This document shows, piece after piece, positions 45,861 to 57,165 of a DNA stretch of 64,000 nucleotides. Position numbers and translations under genes: made by a program. This stretch comes from Populus alba (taxonomy: Eukaryota > Streptophyta > Magnoliopsida > Malpighiales > Salicaceae). Below the pieces are notes generated by a model that was not told the DNA's origin, did no database searches, and worked only from the letters and a program-made list of their open reading frames with translations. The stretch spans positions 18,613,631-18,677,630 of the forward strand of contig NC_133294.1 in the NCBI RefSeq assembly GCF_005239225.2. Reading direction: 5' to 3'. Every line of letters begins with the position of its first letter. Position 1 is the stretch's first letter.

Positions 45861-46989
45861 ATTTTAGTGATTTATGCTTCTAACATACCATTACAAGAGT
45901 AAGAGTTCATATACATAAAAATGCGTTGAATCAATTGAATCAATCTGTTTTTTTAAAAAAAAAAATTTCCAAAGTCTTATTAGTTTAAAAACCTAATATA
46001 GAATTACTATATTTTTGTATTTGTTTGTGACTCAGTAATCTTTAGTAAATAAAGTAAAATTTTTCAATCTCATTAATCATAACAAAGGAAAAACTTCATT
46101 AATCATTTTGTACTTCCTGTTGTTAAATAAAATCACATATACTAATTTTCAATCATTTTAAAATCGATATGATTTAATTAAGTGATATGGAAAAATGAAA
46201 ACAATATAAAATAATAAAAATAAAAATGATATCAAATTTAATATATATATACAAGGTTGCGGAGGTGAATGATATATGCTTTTGAAGAACTAAAAGTTCT
46301 CATCTATAAAAAAAAATAAATTAGAAACACATTTAAAAAGTACAATTTAAACATTTTTAATAATGATGTTTTTATCATAACACTATTATAAAACAACTTA
46401 TTATTAAAAAACAAATTTTCAAATTTTGTTTTCCCATTACCAATTCAGAATTAATTTACTTTCCAAATTCCATTATAACCGAGTCTTCAAAAGCAGAGAA
46501 ACCTTCCGTTCTCGTTATGTGACTTTGTCTAAACTCTGTCGGACAATGCTGAAACATAATTACAGACGTGCTGCTGTGGATTAAACAAATCTCCTTTGTC
46601 GATGAACATGTAGCTTAAATGACAATAGAGTTTTCAAAGATCTAACCTCTTCTCTGTAATAATAATAATACAAAAAAAAAAAAAAAAAACCTGGTTTGGG
46701 GAATTAGAACCCATCAATTCCTTAAAAGTGTTACTTGTTTGTTGGGCTTAGGAAGATCCAATGGAGACTTTAAGAAACAATAATGGCAGAACCTAGGTAT
46801 ACCTGGGCCTGTGATACAAAATATACACACACACTCGATGCGAACCCATTAATGGTTTGTAATTTCTTCAGGTCACTTCTGTTCATCGTTTCCAAAACCA
46901 CCTGGAACCTTTTTAACCTGTGAATGTGGCACACATGCAAGTTTAACAGCATGATAGCCCAAAACTCAGTACCTTTCACTGAGTGTTTG
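45861..46989. other. Intergenic DNA
   Basis: 46490-46640 and 46770-46980 are less AT-rich but contain only short unrecognised frames. An A run lies at 46672-46690. Confidence 0.4.
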
Positions 46990-47185
46990 TTCAAAATGTA
47001 ATTATTGTTGTTTTTTAAAATGTTTTTCATTCAGAAAAATATATTAATAATATTTTTTTTATTTTTAAAAGTTATTTTTAATATCAGTATCAAAATAATT
47101 TAAAAATAAAAAAAAATATTAATTTAAAATAAAAAAATTTTCAAAATTTTTAAAAATTATTTTTTTATCGGATTACCAAACAGGT
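46990..47185. repeat. AT-rich interspersed repeat, copy 8
   Basis: 'aaaatgtttttcattcagaa', then 'ttatttttaatatcagtatc' and 'aaaataatttaaaaataaa', are among the clearest family matches. Confidence 0.5.
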
Positions 47186-47509
47186 TCTCATAAATACAAG
47201 ATTTTTTTTGTTGATGTGGAAGTAAACCTGTCATCATTGTGCATAATAGCTTTTGTTTTACAGCTCGGTGGAATCCTGATGATGGGTTATCTTATCATGT
47301 AGCCCAGAACTCATTGGACCTTTCAATGAATATTAAAAAAACAACAAAAACAATTTAGTTTACGTTGAAGTCTAACTTGTCATGATTAATGCCTTTTAGA
47401 TTAATGAATATCTCCCAACCATGTGCCATGTTATTGTATGCGTTTGGTATGCTCTTTTTTTTTTTCAATATTCTTAAGATAGTGTCCAGAAGTATGGTAG
47501 TTTGTGTTC

Positions 47510-47645
47510 TTACATGCACTTAACTTAAAAAATATATATTAAAATGATGATTTTTTTATATAATTTGATGTTGTAGCATGAAAAAAAAACTAAAAAAATT
47601 ATTTTAATATATTTTTAAGTAAAAAATATTGAAAGTAACAGCTCA
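47510..47645. repeat. AT-rich interspersed repeat, copy 9 (partial)
   Basis: A shorter copy with 'aaaaatatatattaaaatga' and 'ttttaatatatttttaagt'. Confidence 0.4.
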
Positions 47646-47809
47646 AGAAATTTACAAACCCAACTACCTAACATTACATGCTATGAATGTTATAGTCTAA
47701 TAAATTGGTGGGGGGCCAGCCCTCCCTGTAGCCTTTTGGTTTGTGTTTGACACATTATGCAGGAGGTTTGAGTGTTCAAGCAAGGCTCAAGAGAGGAATA
47801 ATATCAAGT

Positions 47810-48215
47810 AGGGATAATTATTCTAGGTTTGGTTCAGTTTTTATTAAAAAAAATAACAAAACTGATTTAAAAAAAAAAAACAAAACCAGTTTAAACTGGC
47901 TGGTTTTAGTTCGGTTCGGTGTAGTTTTTTTAGGAAAAAAACCTGTTCAAACCAGTTTGACTCGATTTTTTCAGTTTTGGCTCGGTTTTTTCCGGTTTTG
48001 ACTTGGTTTTTTCGGTTTTTGCTTGGTTTTTTCCGGGTTTTTTTTGTTCGGTTTGGTTCAGTTTTTTCGGTTTTAGACTTATAAAACCGATACTGAACCG
48101 GTCAGTTTTTTTCAAAATTTTAATTAATTTAATTATTTTTTTTTTATAATTCAGTTTTTTAATTATTTTTTTAAATTTTTTTGATTTCTTAGTTTTTTTC
48201 TCACCCCTATCTCGT
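47810..48215. mobile_element. Fragment related to the hAT-like element
   Basis: The left 'tagggataatt' and right 'ctcacccctat' resemble the ends of the element at 44038. The inside is filled with cggttttttcggtttt-type words and ACCGAACC complements. It lacks the G-rich array, and I could not find a target duplication. Confidence 0.45.
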
Positions 48216-48537
48216 GGAAGAAGAATTAATTGTTTAGCCCCTCCACATTAGTCAGGCCTCACGCATGCTGCAAGGGAAGCGTCCTTGCTAGCTAGTGAAA
48301 AGATGCGCATAGATATGCATGGAGGTTAGGAAGCACTTGCGCTGCAGCTGATTCCTTTGTTGGGTTAGGTGGCTCAGCAGTACAAATCAATATAGTATAG
48401 GCATAGCCCATGAATTATTAACCCAATGATTTTGACAGCTTCTCCTGGATTCTCTTCACATGACTTGTGCTTCTCTAGTCCTTGCTGCTTCCTGTCATAG
48501 AGCTTCTATTTTTCTGGTTGGTTGGGAAGGGTAGTTG
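48216..48537. other. Intergenic DNA, less AT-rich
   Basis: About 300 bp of balanced composition between two repeats. No ORF, tRNA or known microRNA sequence was recognised. Confidence 0.35.
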
Positions 48538-48720
48538 TTGTTATTTTTTAAAATATTTTTATTTAAAAAAATATATTAATAATATTTTTTTTTAATTTTT
48601 AAAAAATTATTTTTGAGATTAACATATTAAAATGATTTAAAAATATAAAAAACATACTAATTAAAAAAAAAATTCAAAATTTTTCAAAAATATTTTTAAA
48701 AATATATTGCCAAACACACG
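48538..48720. repeat. AT-rich interspersed repeat, copy 10
   Basis: 'ttatttttgagattaacat' and 'attaaaatgatttaaaaata' are present, with the end 'ttgccaaacacacgcac'. Confidence 0.5.
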
Positions 48721-51260
48721 CACAAACCAGGTCATTATTTGCTAGTTGAGCACTACTATATACTGCTACAAATAAAGTATTGCCTTTGTCCCAAACACAT
48801 TACCAATTTTCCAGCCCTCTCCATGCATGGCCATCCTCCATGTTACATGGCTACTGTGTGTTGACATTATCATCTTTCACCACCATGGTGGCTTTGTCAA
48901 TGTATTTTTTAGGCATTGCGTATATTAGTATTTTTTTTCCTTCACAACTTTAGATATACAATCAAGTTATTAGAATTCACTTGAGATCAAAGAAAAATTT
49001 AGCTTTGATTAAGGGTTAGTTTTATCATTTTCAACCTCAATGTTTTTTGTTTTTGTTATTTTTAAGTGAGGTTAAAGACATATTAGTACTTTAGTATTTA
49101 ATAAATATTTAAAAAGACATGTGTTCAGGTCGGTTAGTGCGTGAAGAATTGTTGTGGTCTTGAAACAGTACATGTGGTGTTTACTAGAGATCAAACAATG
49201 ACTTTCAAGGTGGAGTTTGATTTCTCTTATTGTCCCCTGTATGATTCAACGACGCATATCCTTTATGAACCTCTAGTTTGGTGCTAGTATACTTTTTTTT
49301 TTATTATTGTTCTCTCTCTTCTTAATTTTCACATCTAGCTTTTTAGATTTTCATAGCTGCCCCTTAATTTGTTTTGCCTTCAAATTTGATGCATAATCTT
49401 TTGCTTTTTAATTTTTTTGTCCTTGACCTTTGTGTAAAGTTTTGAATTTCTTTTTACAATTATATTCTTCATCAAGCTCAATTTGCTATGTTTTGTTTTC
49501 TTCATTATGATTATCATTCTCTTGATTTCTGATTTTTTTTCTTAACATTTTTGTGAAATTTTTATTTGTTTTTAATTTTATCTATCAATCCAAATTATGG
49601 TGTATTAGTTTTTTTTTTTTTTTTAATTTAGTCCCCATTATTTTGGTTTTTGTGTCATTTTGTTAAAGTTTTTCTTTTCAATTTCACTCTTCAATCAATA
49701 ATTTTTGTTGCCCTCTAATTTATTTTTTATTTTTATCTTCATTCTTCTAATTGATTTTTTTTTAATTGGATCTTTTTGTACAATTGATTAATTTCATCCT
49801 TCAATATTTGGTTTGTTAGGGATTGTGTTTCGTGATTTCATCATTTAACATTTTAAAAATTTATTTTTTCTTAAAAGTGGTTTTGTGGTTTTCTTCGATT
49901 TCTTTTCTATTAGGTTATTTCAATGTCACGAAATGGATCACAAATTTTGCAGGTTAGTCCAGATTGGCTTGTCCCTTATTATCTAGGTTACATGTCTATC
50001 ACATTGTTTTAGACTTTTTTTTTTGTTCTTTTTTCATCCAATTTTGTACTTTCAATTTTTTTCAAAGTCATCATGTTTTTTTTTTTTTTCCATTTTGTCT
50101 CTTTACTATCATCATCTATTTTTTTTTATTATTATCTCATTAAAAAAAAAAAAAAAACAAACCCTGATGTAATGTGGACATGCGGCATAGCACAAGCCCA
50201 ACTCTAGTTATTAACATATAGTCCATGGAGTAATCTACTTCCATTGTTTTCATGTACCATGTTATTAATTTCCATTCTACTAATTGTTTTATGGGATATA
50301 TAAAATCTAGTGACTAAAAGGTAAAAACCTCACCAAAATATAACACACACAAGAAATTATGCAATAAATTTTAATTATAATATGAGCAGAATTTAAATTG
50401 AGGGTTGGTTAGTTTAAGAAACTAGCAAAAAGTGCCCCATTTTCATTGGAAGCTTTGATTTTTCCTTTTCTTTTTTCAAGAATGAATTTCAATATGTAGC
50501 TAGTTGTAATAGTCAATAATATAGATAAAGTTAAAGTATCGAATTTATTCTTAAAAAAAATAAAAATAAAAATAAAAATAAAATTACAATTGAGTTTAAG
50601 TGGTTGTTTGTGAAAACACAATGTTGTTTGTTTATCAATAAATATAATAATATATGTCAATCTAAACCGAATATTTTATCTCAATAAACACACTAAAAAT
50701 CATTTTAGAAGAAAAAAGAAATAAGGAGGAAGTTGGTTTTCTCTCATTGCAAACTATTATTCAAATGCAGCTATGCATATTCTTATGATGATATCATGTA
50801 TTCTAATTAAGAAGATGTGAAGTCTCTACTAACATTTTCTAAGTTGCAATTGGAATACAACATTGCTTTTAATTGATTTTGTTTTCATTTTATTAAGTAT
50901 TAATTAAGTATAGAGCTATAAGGTGTTGACAAAACATTGTTTCCTACACCCATTAGCATTGTGGATTACAATAGTAATCCACATTGTTGGTTTTTTTTTT
51001 TTTTTTTTTTTTTTTTTGCATATGACCCTTTTTTTCTTTTGGTTATTGACCTTTTTTTTTTTCCAATTTAATCCTTATATGATGTGTTTATGAGAATTTT
51101 GAGTCGATAAGTTACTCAAATTATCTTTTTATATGGTGATCGAGGTATCAAAAAAATATCTCAGCATTAGGTTGGTATGAAAAAAAATTACAACATCGCG
51201 GTATGATCTATTTTTTTTTTAAGTTTAGTTAAATAAAAAATGATTTCTAAAAAAATTAGG
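48721..51260. other. T-rich intergenic DNA
   Basis: The plus strand from 49280 to 50160 is pyrimidine-rich with repeated 'tttaattt' and 'catccttcaat'-type words, probably old repeats. A T run of more than 25 lies at 50991-51017. An inverted repeat at 50960-50983 is listed separately. Confidence 0.45.
50960..50983. repeat. Inverted repeat tgtggattac/gtaatccaca
   Basis: Exact 10-bp arms surround a 4-bp 'aata' spacer. It shares the GTGGATT/AATCCAC core with the palindromes at 27970 and 28239. Confidence 0.8.
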
Positions 51261-52150
51261 TTATTAAAGTTTGTGGAGTAATGACCTGATTTGCGAGTTT
51301 GGGGAGGTAACCCGTCTCGGTTTACGGGTTTAGCGAGGTATCTTTTTTTTTTTTTTTTTTTCTAATGAAAATTGATATTTATATATCATCTATTTTTCTT
51401 TCTATCATATATTTTTAAAAAATAATTTTGGAAAAAAAACATGTTATTAAATTTTAGAAAGTTTATGGGCCTGTTGACAGGTTTGACAAATTTAACTTTT
51501 CTTTTTTTCTTAAATTTTTTATTTCATTCTTTGATATATGATTGATTGAGAATTGAGTTTTATAATTTTTTTTTCTTTCTATAAGGTTATCATAGTTTTT
51601 AAAAAAAGTATCGGTATTGATTTGACACTTAATTTTGTAATCGTCTATTCTTATTATCATATAGTTAAATAAATAATAGTTTAGAAAGAAAAAAAAATAA
51701 GTTATTAATCTCATTGGAGTCTATCATCTTGTTTGCGGGTTTGGTGTGTTAACTCGAGTTACTAGATTCATGGGTCTAGTAGGTTTACCCATCAAACCTA
51801 ATTTTTTTTTTATATAGTTTTTGGTCATTTAATTTTTCTAATTGTTTTTTTTTTTTTCACTCTTCTTCAATATTGTATTGGCTTGGGAAATGAAATTCAT
51901 GATTTTATTTTCTTCTATATGGTTATCACGATCTCAAATTAACATCTTTTTAAGGTTCATGCTCAATTTTACAAGCATCTAATTTTATCATAGAATTAAA
52001 TAAAAAAATTACAAAATAAAAGTTATTAAACCTACTGAAATCCATGATCTAAGTTGTAAGGTGATCGAGGTCTATTCAATCTAGCATCGTCTTAATATTA
52101 AAAATCAAATTATCATATTAAAGTTTTTTTTAAAAATATATGCCATGTTT
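51261..52150. repeat. Degenerate tandem array with gttattaa anchors
   Basis: The anchor 'ttattaa' recurs at about 51261, 51444, 51702 and 52023. After each comes a word set such as 'gcgggtttggtgtgttaac' or its variants and then a T-rich stretch. About four diverged units of 180-320 bp. Confidence 0.55.
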
Positions 52151-54367
52151 TTTACCGGTCATCAAAGTTATCTTTGGACCCATTAAATTAAATTATACAC
52201 CTTATGTTAGCTCCCACACGGTTTAATTTGAAATTTAAGCTAAGTAAGGAGTTGGGTTGTCATGTTTCAAAATCAAACCGTTCGATCTGATTAATGACAC
52301 TACCAAAAAAATTTCCATACTCATAAATTTTTTAAAAAGTTTAGAAAACAATAGTTTGACTAGTAACGGAGCGCGAACAAATATACTAGTGTGTTCTAAT
52401 TGAGATGTTGTCCCGAGTAGTTTTGAAAATAAATTTTTATTTAAATCTTTTATAATGAAAAAAGATAATTGTAAGAAAGGCAACGATTTAAATTCTAAAA
52501 AGAAAATAAATGAATTTTTTTTCATTAATGTATTTGTTTTTTTTTTTTACACAAACATGTCTTCTTTTTATTAATAAGATGTTTTTTGAATAAAAAGTTA
52601 AGGGTTATTAAAATAAATATTCATATTAATCTTAATCATAGAAAACAAATGTACGTATGCAACAAAAACCGTTTTCATTTTTCACTATCAGAATTTTGCA
52701 TATTACTCACAAATTATTTTGTCTATATTAAGACATTGAGTATGTATAGAGAGAGGGTGTTTGTTCTAAGCAATATGTATATATCGGGAAGTAGATTGCT
52801 TAGTAAAAGTCTAACAACAATAAATATTTTTTAAATAATTAATTTCAATTAACAAAAGGAATGTCAAGTTTACAAATGTGAAGGTTCATCACACGATAAA
52901 ATTGACAATTAAATCATTAATAGAAGTGTCATTATTTTAGTAGAATCAGGTTTTCAAAAATATTGAGTGGAAATCAATGATTGATACATGGTTTCGAAAA
53001 GTTCAAAGTTAGTATATACTTAAATAATTTTTTTTATTTTAATTTGGTTAGTTTTTAAACTTTAATGAATTAATTCACTTACAAATTTGAAGTGCAAGAA
53101 AATGTTTTAACTAGGATATCACTGACAACATATTACCAGAAGGGTTTGGAATAATCACAACGTAACTTAGTAATATTTAATTTAAAATGTTATATTTTTT
53201 ATTTCAATGTTAAAATTTTAGTTTTCATCATTTTAACCAATAATTTATTTCTACCATAAATATTGCGTGATTTTTTATATGAATGCGCATAAAAAATATA
53301 TATGCTAATGAAATAGGCTTTCCAGGTTGGGGAAACGTTACAGTTTGGAGAGATTCTAAACCTTTACATGTCTTCAAGGCTATATATAAAGCTTATATAT
53401 ATACTGTTAACTTTTTTCTTGGTATCTGCACTAATACCACTCCTAACAAAAAAACATAATAAATTTTCAACTAACTTTTACCACAAAAACACTAAAGTTA
53501 TTATATATCCAATGAGAAATTGAAAAGGCCTTTTGATAAGGCTCGAAAGTTATTATATAGGAATATATAAATTAGGCTATTATTTATAAAAGAACCAAGC
53601 TTTGTATTTTATTTTAGGTTAATTAGTTATTTGGATTTGATTTTCATCCAATTATTAATTAGAGTTTATTATTATTTAAGTTAGACATATAAATTCCTTT
53701 AATTTTTGGATGTAAAATACAAATGATTGATATTGAATTAAAATTTATACTAGCACTCTTGCTTTAATTGGTTTTCCATTGAAGTTTCAATAACTTTTTT
53801 AAAAGATCATCTTCATGATATTCTAATCATATCTTGATTCAAGTAATCAATGGGTTATGTTTTTATAATTTGATTTTAGCTTTCTTAAAAAAGTTATCCC
53901 ATTATTGATTGTAGGTTTTAAGATTTTGTCCTTTGCATTCACATCATTTTTCATTGCAAGAATATAATTTATTTTTTCATAAAATTAATGGTTAATTAAC
54001 CAAGGGAACATCCTTAATTTTTCATAATATTTACCTGTTTCGAAATGGATTTGTACATGGGTAATGCAGCAGGTCACTATTGTCCATGACGTTTTTGGAC
54101 AGAAGCCGAGTTCTCTCAAGTTTGACAGATCTAAAAGCCTAGGCCCAGCCTATGAACACCTCAAATTCAAAGCATACTTTTGAGGTTACCTTTGCTAGCA
54201 CATATACTAGATATACGGTCAAATAGCCCCCGTAAATGAAGACATAAACACATGGAGATTATCAAACTTCCTTAATGGCAATACCTTTCCGACAAGGTCA
54301 GTTTCTAATTATTAATTGGACCAAACAGTCAGTCACTACTATCACTTCATCTCCCAACTACTGCCAC
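52151..54367. other. AT-rich intergenic DNA
   Basis: 53330-53420 has a TATA-like ctatatataaagc (53380-53392) after a balanced stretch, which could be a stray promoter. No coding region follows it. Confidence 0.4.
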
Positions 54368-54787
54368 TTAAAATTGACATAAGAATAGTAAATATTCAAA
54401 AAGCTGAGTAAAAATGTAGAATGATGGAGCAATCTTAATCAGAGGATGAGCTAGATAAGTTAATGTTGTGTATAATTCTGCTTTTGGGCATGATGTTATG
54501 AACGCCATGCCTAACCTAGCTAGAGCTAGCATTAGCTTATGATCAATTATACAATTGACAAAACTTGATCCTTTGCATCTAAATTTTAGCAGCCGGATTC
54601 CTTTATATAATAACTGCACCAAACTCTCATCATTAGCTACCTTATAATTTGGATTATATATAATTCTGAAAATAACCTCCTCATATTTGATTTTGTAAGA
54701 GATTTCTGTGTCGAGAGATTCGAAGTTGGAACTGTAGTCAGGCACTGCAGCCAATATACTAAAATCCAAGTCATCATGAAGCTGAAA
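54368..54787 (-). CDS. Unrecognised open frame, possible exon or relic
   Basis: The minus-strand open frame includes 133 codons from 54769. It contains FSILAAVPDYSSNFESLDTE and has more balanced codon use than surrounding frames. A possible acceptor (atttcag) lies just upstream at about 54785-54791. No family is recognised, and no donor or second exon was found. It lies about 1.1 kb beyond the 3' end of the Dof gene on the same strand. Confidence 0.2.
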   Translation of the reverse strand, partial: FQLHDDLDFSILAAVPDYSSNFESLDTEISYKIKYEEVIFRIIYNPNYKVANDESLVQLLYKGIRLLKFRCKGSSFVNCIIDHKLMLALARLGMAFITSCPKAELYTTLTYLAHPLIKIAPSFYIFTQLFEYLLFLCQF

Positions 54788-55430
54788 TCTATTTTAGTTT
54801 CAGTTCTTGTCAGGGAGATATCTTAATTTTCATTATATCTAGAGATCCCTCAGATCTCTCTGAGGAACTAAACAAAATCAGGACGTAGAATTGGAGCAAG
54901 CCATATATATCATACCAAATGTAACATCTAGTCCTGGTACAGTACTCTTGTTTAAAGCAAATCTGAATTCATATTTTCATTTAATATCATCGTGCCTACA
55001 TTTCTAACATTATGCAGGCAGATGAACTATCTGCAATTATTTGACAATGTGTAGTGTATCCAGAAGTTTACGATATCACTGAATGCATTTCAAACATCAG
55101 CATTGGAAATTCCCAAACCCACAGCTCCTTCATTACATGAAACACTTCAAAGTCAACAAACATATAACCCAAAAGACCAATCACATAAACAAAATCCCAA
55201 CATTACAATAGCAAAATCCCCCCCTTTTCCTATACCATTGTACCCAACGCCCCCCAGCAAATTTTTTTTTCCCCATAAAAAGAAAGTATAAAAGACAAAA
55301 AATGAAAAAGAAGTGCCTCGTCTGATATTGATTATGGACTGAAACATATACCCTCTAACCCCAACCTAATAACAAGGACTAGTACATTAGGAGAAATTAA
55401 AAAGAAAAGGAAAAGAGACTTGTCATGCAT
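54788..55430. other. Intergenic DNA 3' of the Dof gene
   Basis: No gene was recognised. 55190-55270 contains C-rich and T-rich runs. Confidence 0.4.
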
Positions 55431-55875
55431 ATGTACATACAGATTAAGGAAAGTCCAGTCCAGCAATAGCTGGAAAGTTGCACCAAATAGTAGTGGATAT
55501 TCTTAATTTCTTCAACACTGTGTAGTGTACATGATAATAATCGTGGTTATGGTAGCTGTGTTGATGAGAGGGAAGAGGATCCGAGGTTCCTTTCAGTGCA
55601 AATGGGATTTCTCAACCTTGAAAATAAAACCAATAGGCTGATCTTGCAGCTGACATGATCTCTCTGATCCAAGCTCCTCTCATCTGTAATTTCCTTCCAC
55701 ACCTGTCTTATACCCTTGTTAAGAGAAATCCATCCTCAATTTGAGTACCATGAACCGCACTAGAAACAGAAGTAATACGAAAAATAATCAAGTAGCTTAA
55801 AGAAGATCATACCAAGATCACTAACCAAGAGGGAGATATCTAAAATGAAAGAAATGGGTTTTTGGTAGAGCTAGA
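55431..55875 (-). other. Possible 3' untranslated region of the Dof gene
   Basis: Less AT-rich DNA directly follows the Dof stop codon on the minus strand, with no ORF. How far the transcript extends cannot be read from the sequence. Confidence 0.3.
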
Positions 55876-57023
55876 TCAAAGAAGTACTGAAGACCCCATA
55901 TTAGCTGGATCATGCCATGAACCGACACTTGTGGTGGTGTTCCAATACATTGAAGGATCTGACAAGCCAACTTGTTCTATCTGATTCTGGCATGGCACAT
56001 TCCAGTCCAACCTATTTTGATCATGCTCAGTTTTCACCCCTTTCATACCAATCCCAGATTCACTATTGCCATTCATTTGCAACTCCTCAAAGGGTACTGT
56101 CAAGCTTTGAAAGTAGTTAGGAGCTCTAGTACTCTCTTTGATACCACCATTGGTGAACTTTTGTTGGTTAAAGCTAGAGGCAAGCAAAGAAGCTATAGTA
56201 GGAGAAGTTGTGTTGGTGGAAGTTGTGGAGGAGCCAAAGAGATTGGAATAACTAGAAAGAAGTGAATTTGAAGTGACCACATCTTGTATTTGCTTAGTAG
56301 GGTTAAACCCATTAGCATCATTAGTACTCATGATTCCTGATGAAAACCCTAAAGCAAGAGCATTTAACTGAGGCTGGAGGTCGTGATACCCAGAAACAGC
56401 TGAATCCATCCTTGGATTGAACCTACCAGGATATGGAAGGTTCATCTCTGAAGGGTTACTGCCAGATAACCCATAAAACAAAGGATTAATATGATTTGAA
56501 GTTGAAGAAATATGGTCAATTGGGGTTTGAGGGTTAGGGTTTGCACTAGAAACTGAATTACTAGCTCCTTCAGCGGCTGAGGCTGGTCTCTTGACACGCT
56601 TGTTCTTTCTACATCCACCACCAACAGGAACATTCCTTAAAGTACCACCTCTTGTCCAGTATCTCTTACAAGCCTTGCAAAAGTGTCTTGGCTGAGATAA
56701 GCTGTAGTTGTTATAGTAACAGAACTTGGTGTTTGAGGAGTCACAACGAGGACATTTAAGAGCTTGCTGCAGCTGCTGCTGCTGCTGTTGTGGTTGCGAA
56801 AGTACTTCTTGGCTTGGTCTCTCCATTAGTTTACTTGTTGATGCCATCAGGCTTTTCTCATCTATCTGATTCTGCACCAAAGAGAAAAGGAAAGAAAAAA
56901 AAAGAAAAAAAAGAAAGACATCAAGAGTGGTGTTTTTATTAGAGTAAAAATAACAACACAAGATAGATATTCTCTTCCAAAAGCTAAGAAACAAAAAAAT
57001 GGGTCATGTTTTGTCTAATAATT

Positions 57024-57059
<36 letters not shown>

Positions 57060-57165
57060 AGGAGGAGGAAGGGGGGTAAAGAACCTGTGGCCATGCGTTA
57101 GTAGTTGAAGAGATGACAACCATCTTCTCACAGTTGCCTAGCATTTCTTCTCTCAAAGGAATCAT
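55876..57165 (-). CDS. Dof zinc-finger transcription factor, two exons
   Basis: Exon 1 is 57165-57085 (27 codons from ATG, ending ...STTNAWPQ). The intron is 57084-56872 (213 bp, GT...CAG, phase 0). Exon 2 is 56871-55876 and starts [14 protein letters not shown]. The protein is 358 residues. A Gln-rich tract (about residues 54-63) precedes the Dof domain: C67, C70, C92 and C95 form the CX2C-X21-CX2C zinc site, followed by [20 protein letters not shown] and the basic KNKRVKRP. The Ser/Asn-rich C-terminal part is probably for activation; it has a Trp-containing end ([15 protein letters not shown]). Dof proteins are plant-specific nuclear factors binding AAAG. The CKACKRYW variant recalls the Arabidopsis DOF1.4-type group, but I am not certain of the orthologue. 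Reading exon 2 upstream without splicing gives a false hydrophobic N-terminus from intron sequence. Confidence 0.9.
57033..57059. repeat. (GA)n microsatellite in Dof intron
   Basis: Alternating GA lies on the plus strand, so CT on the Dof coding strand, about 25 bp inside the intron from the donor. Confidence 0.9.

Noticed and set aside
55917..56265. Plus-strand open frames opposite Dof exon 2
   Set aside because: They are antisense shadows of the Dof coding sequence with no domain of their own.
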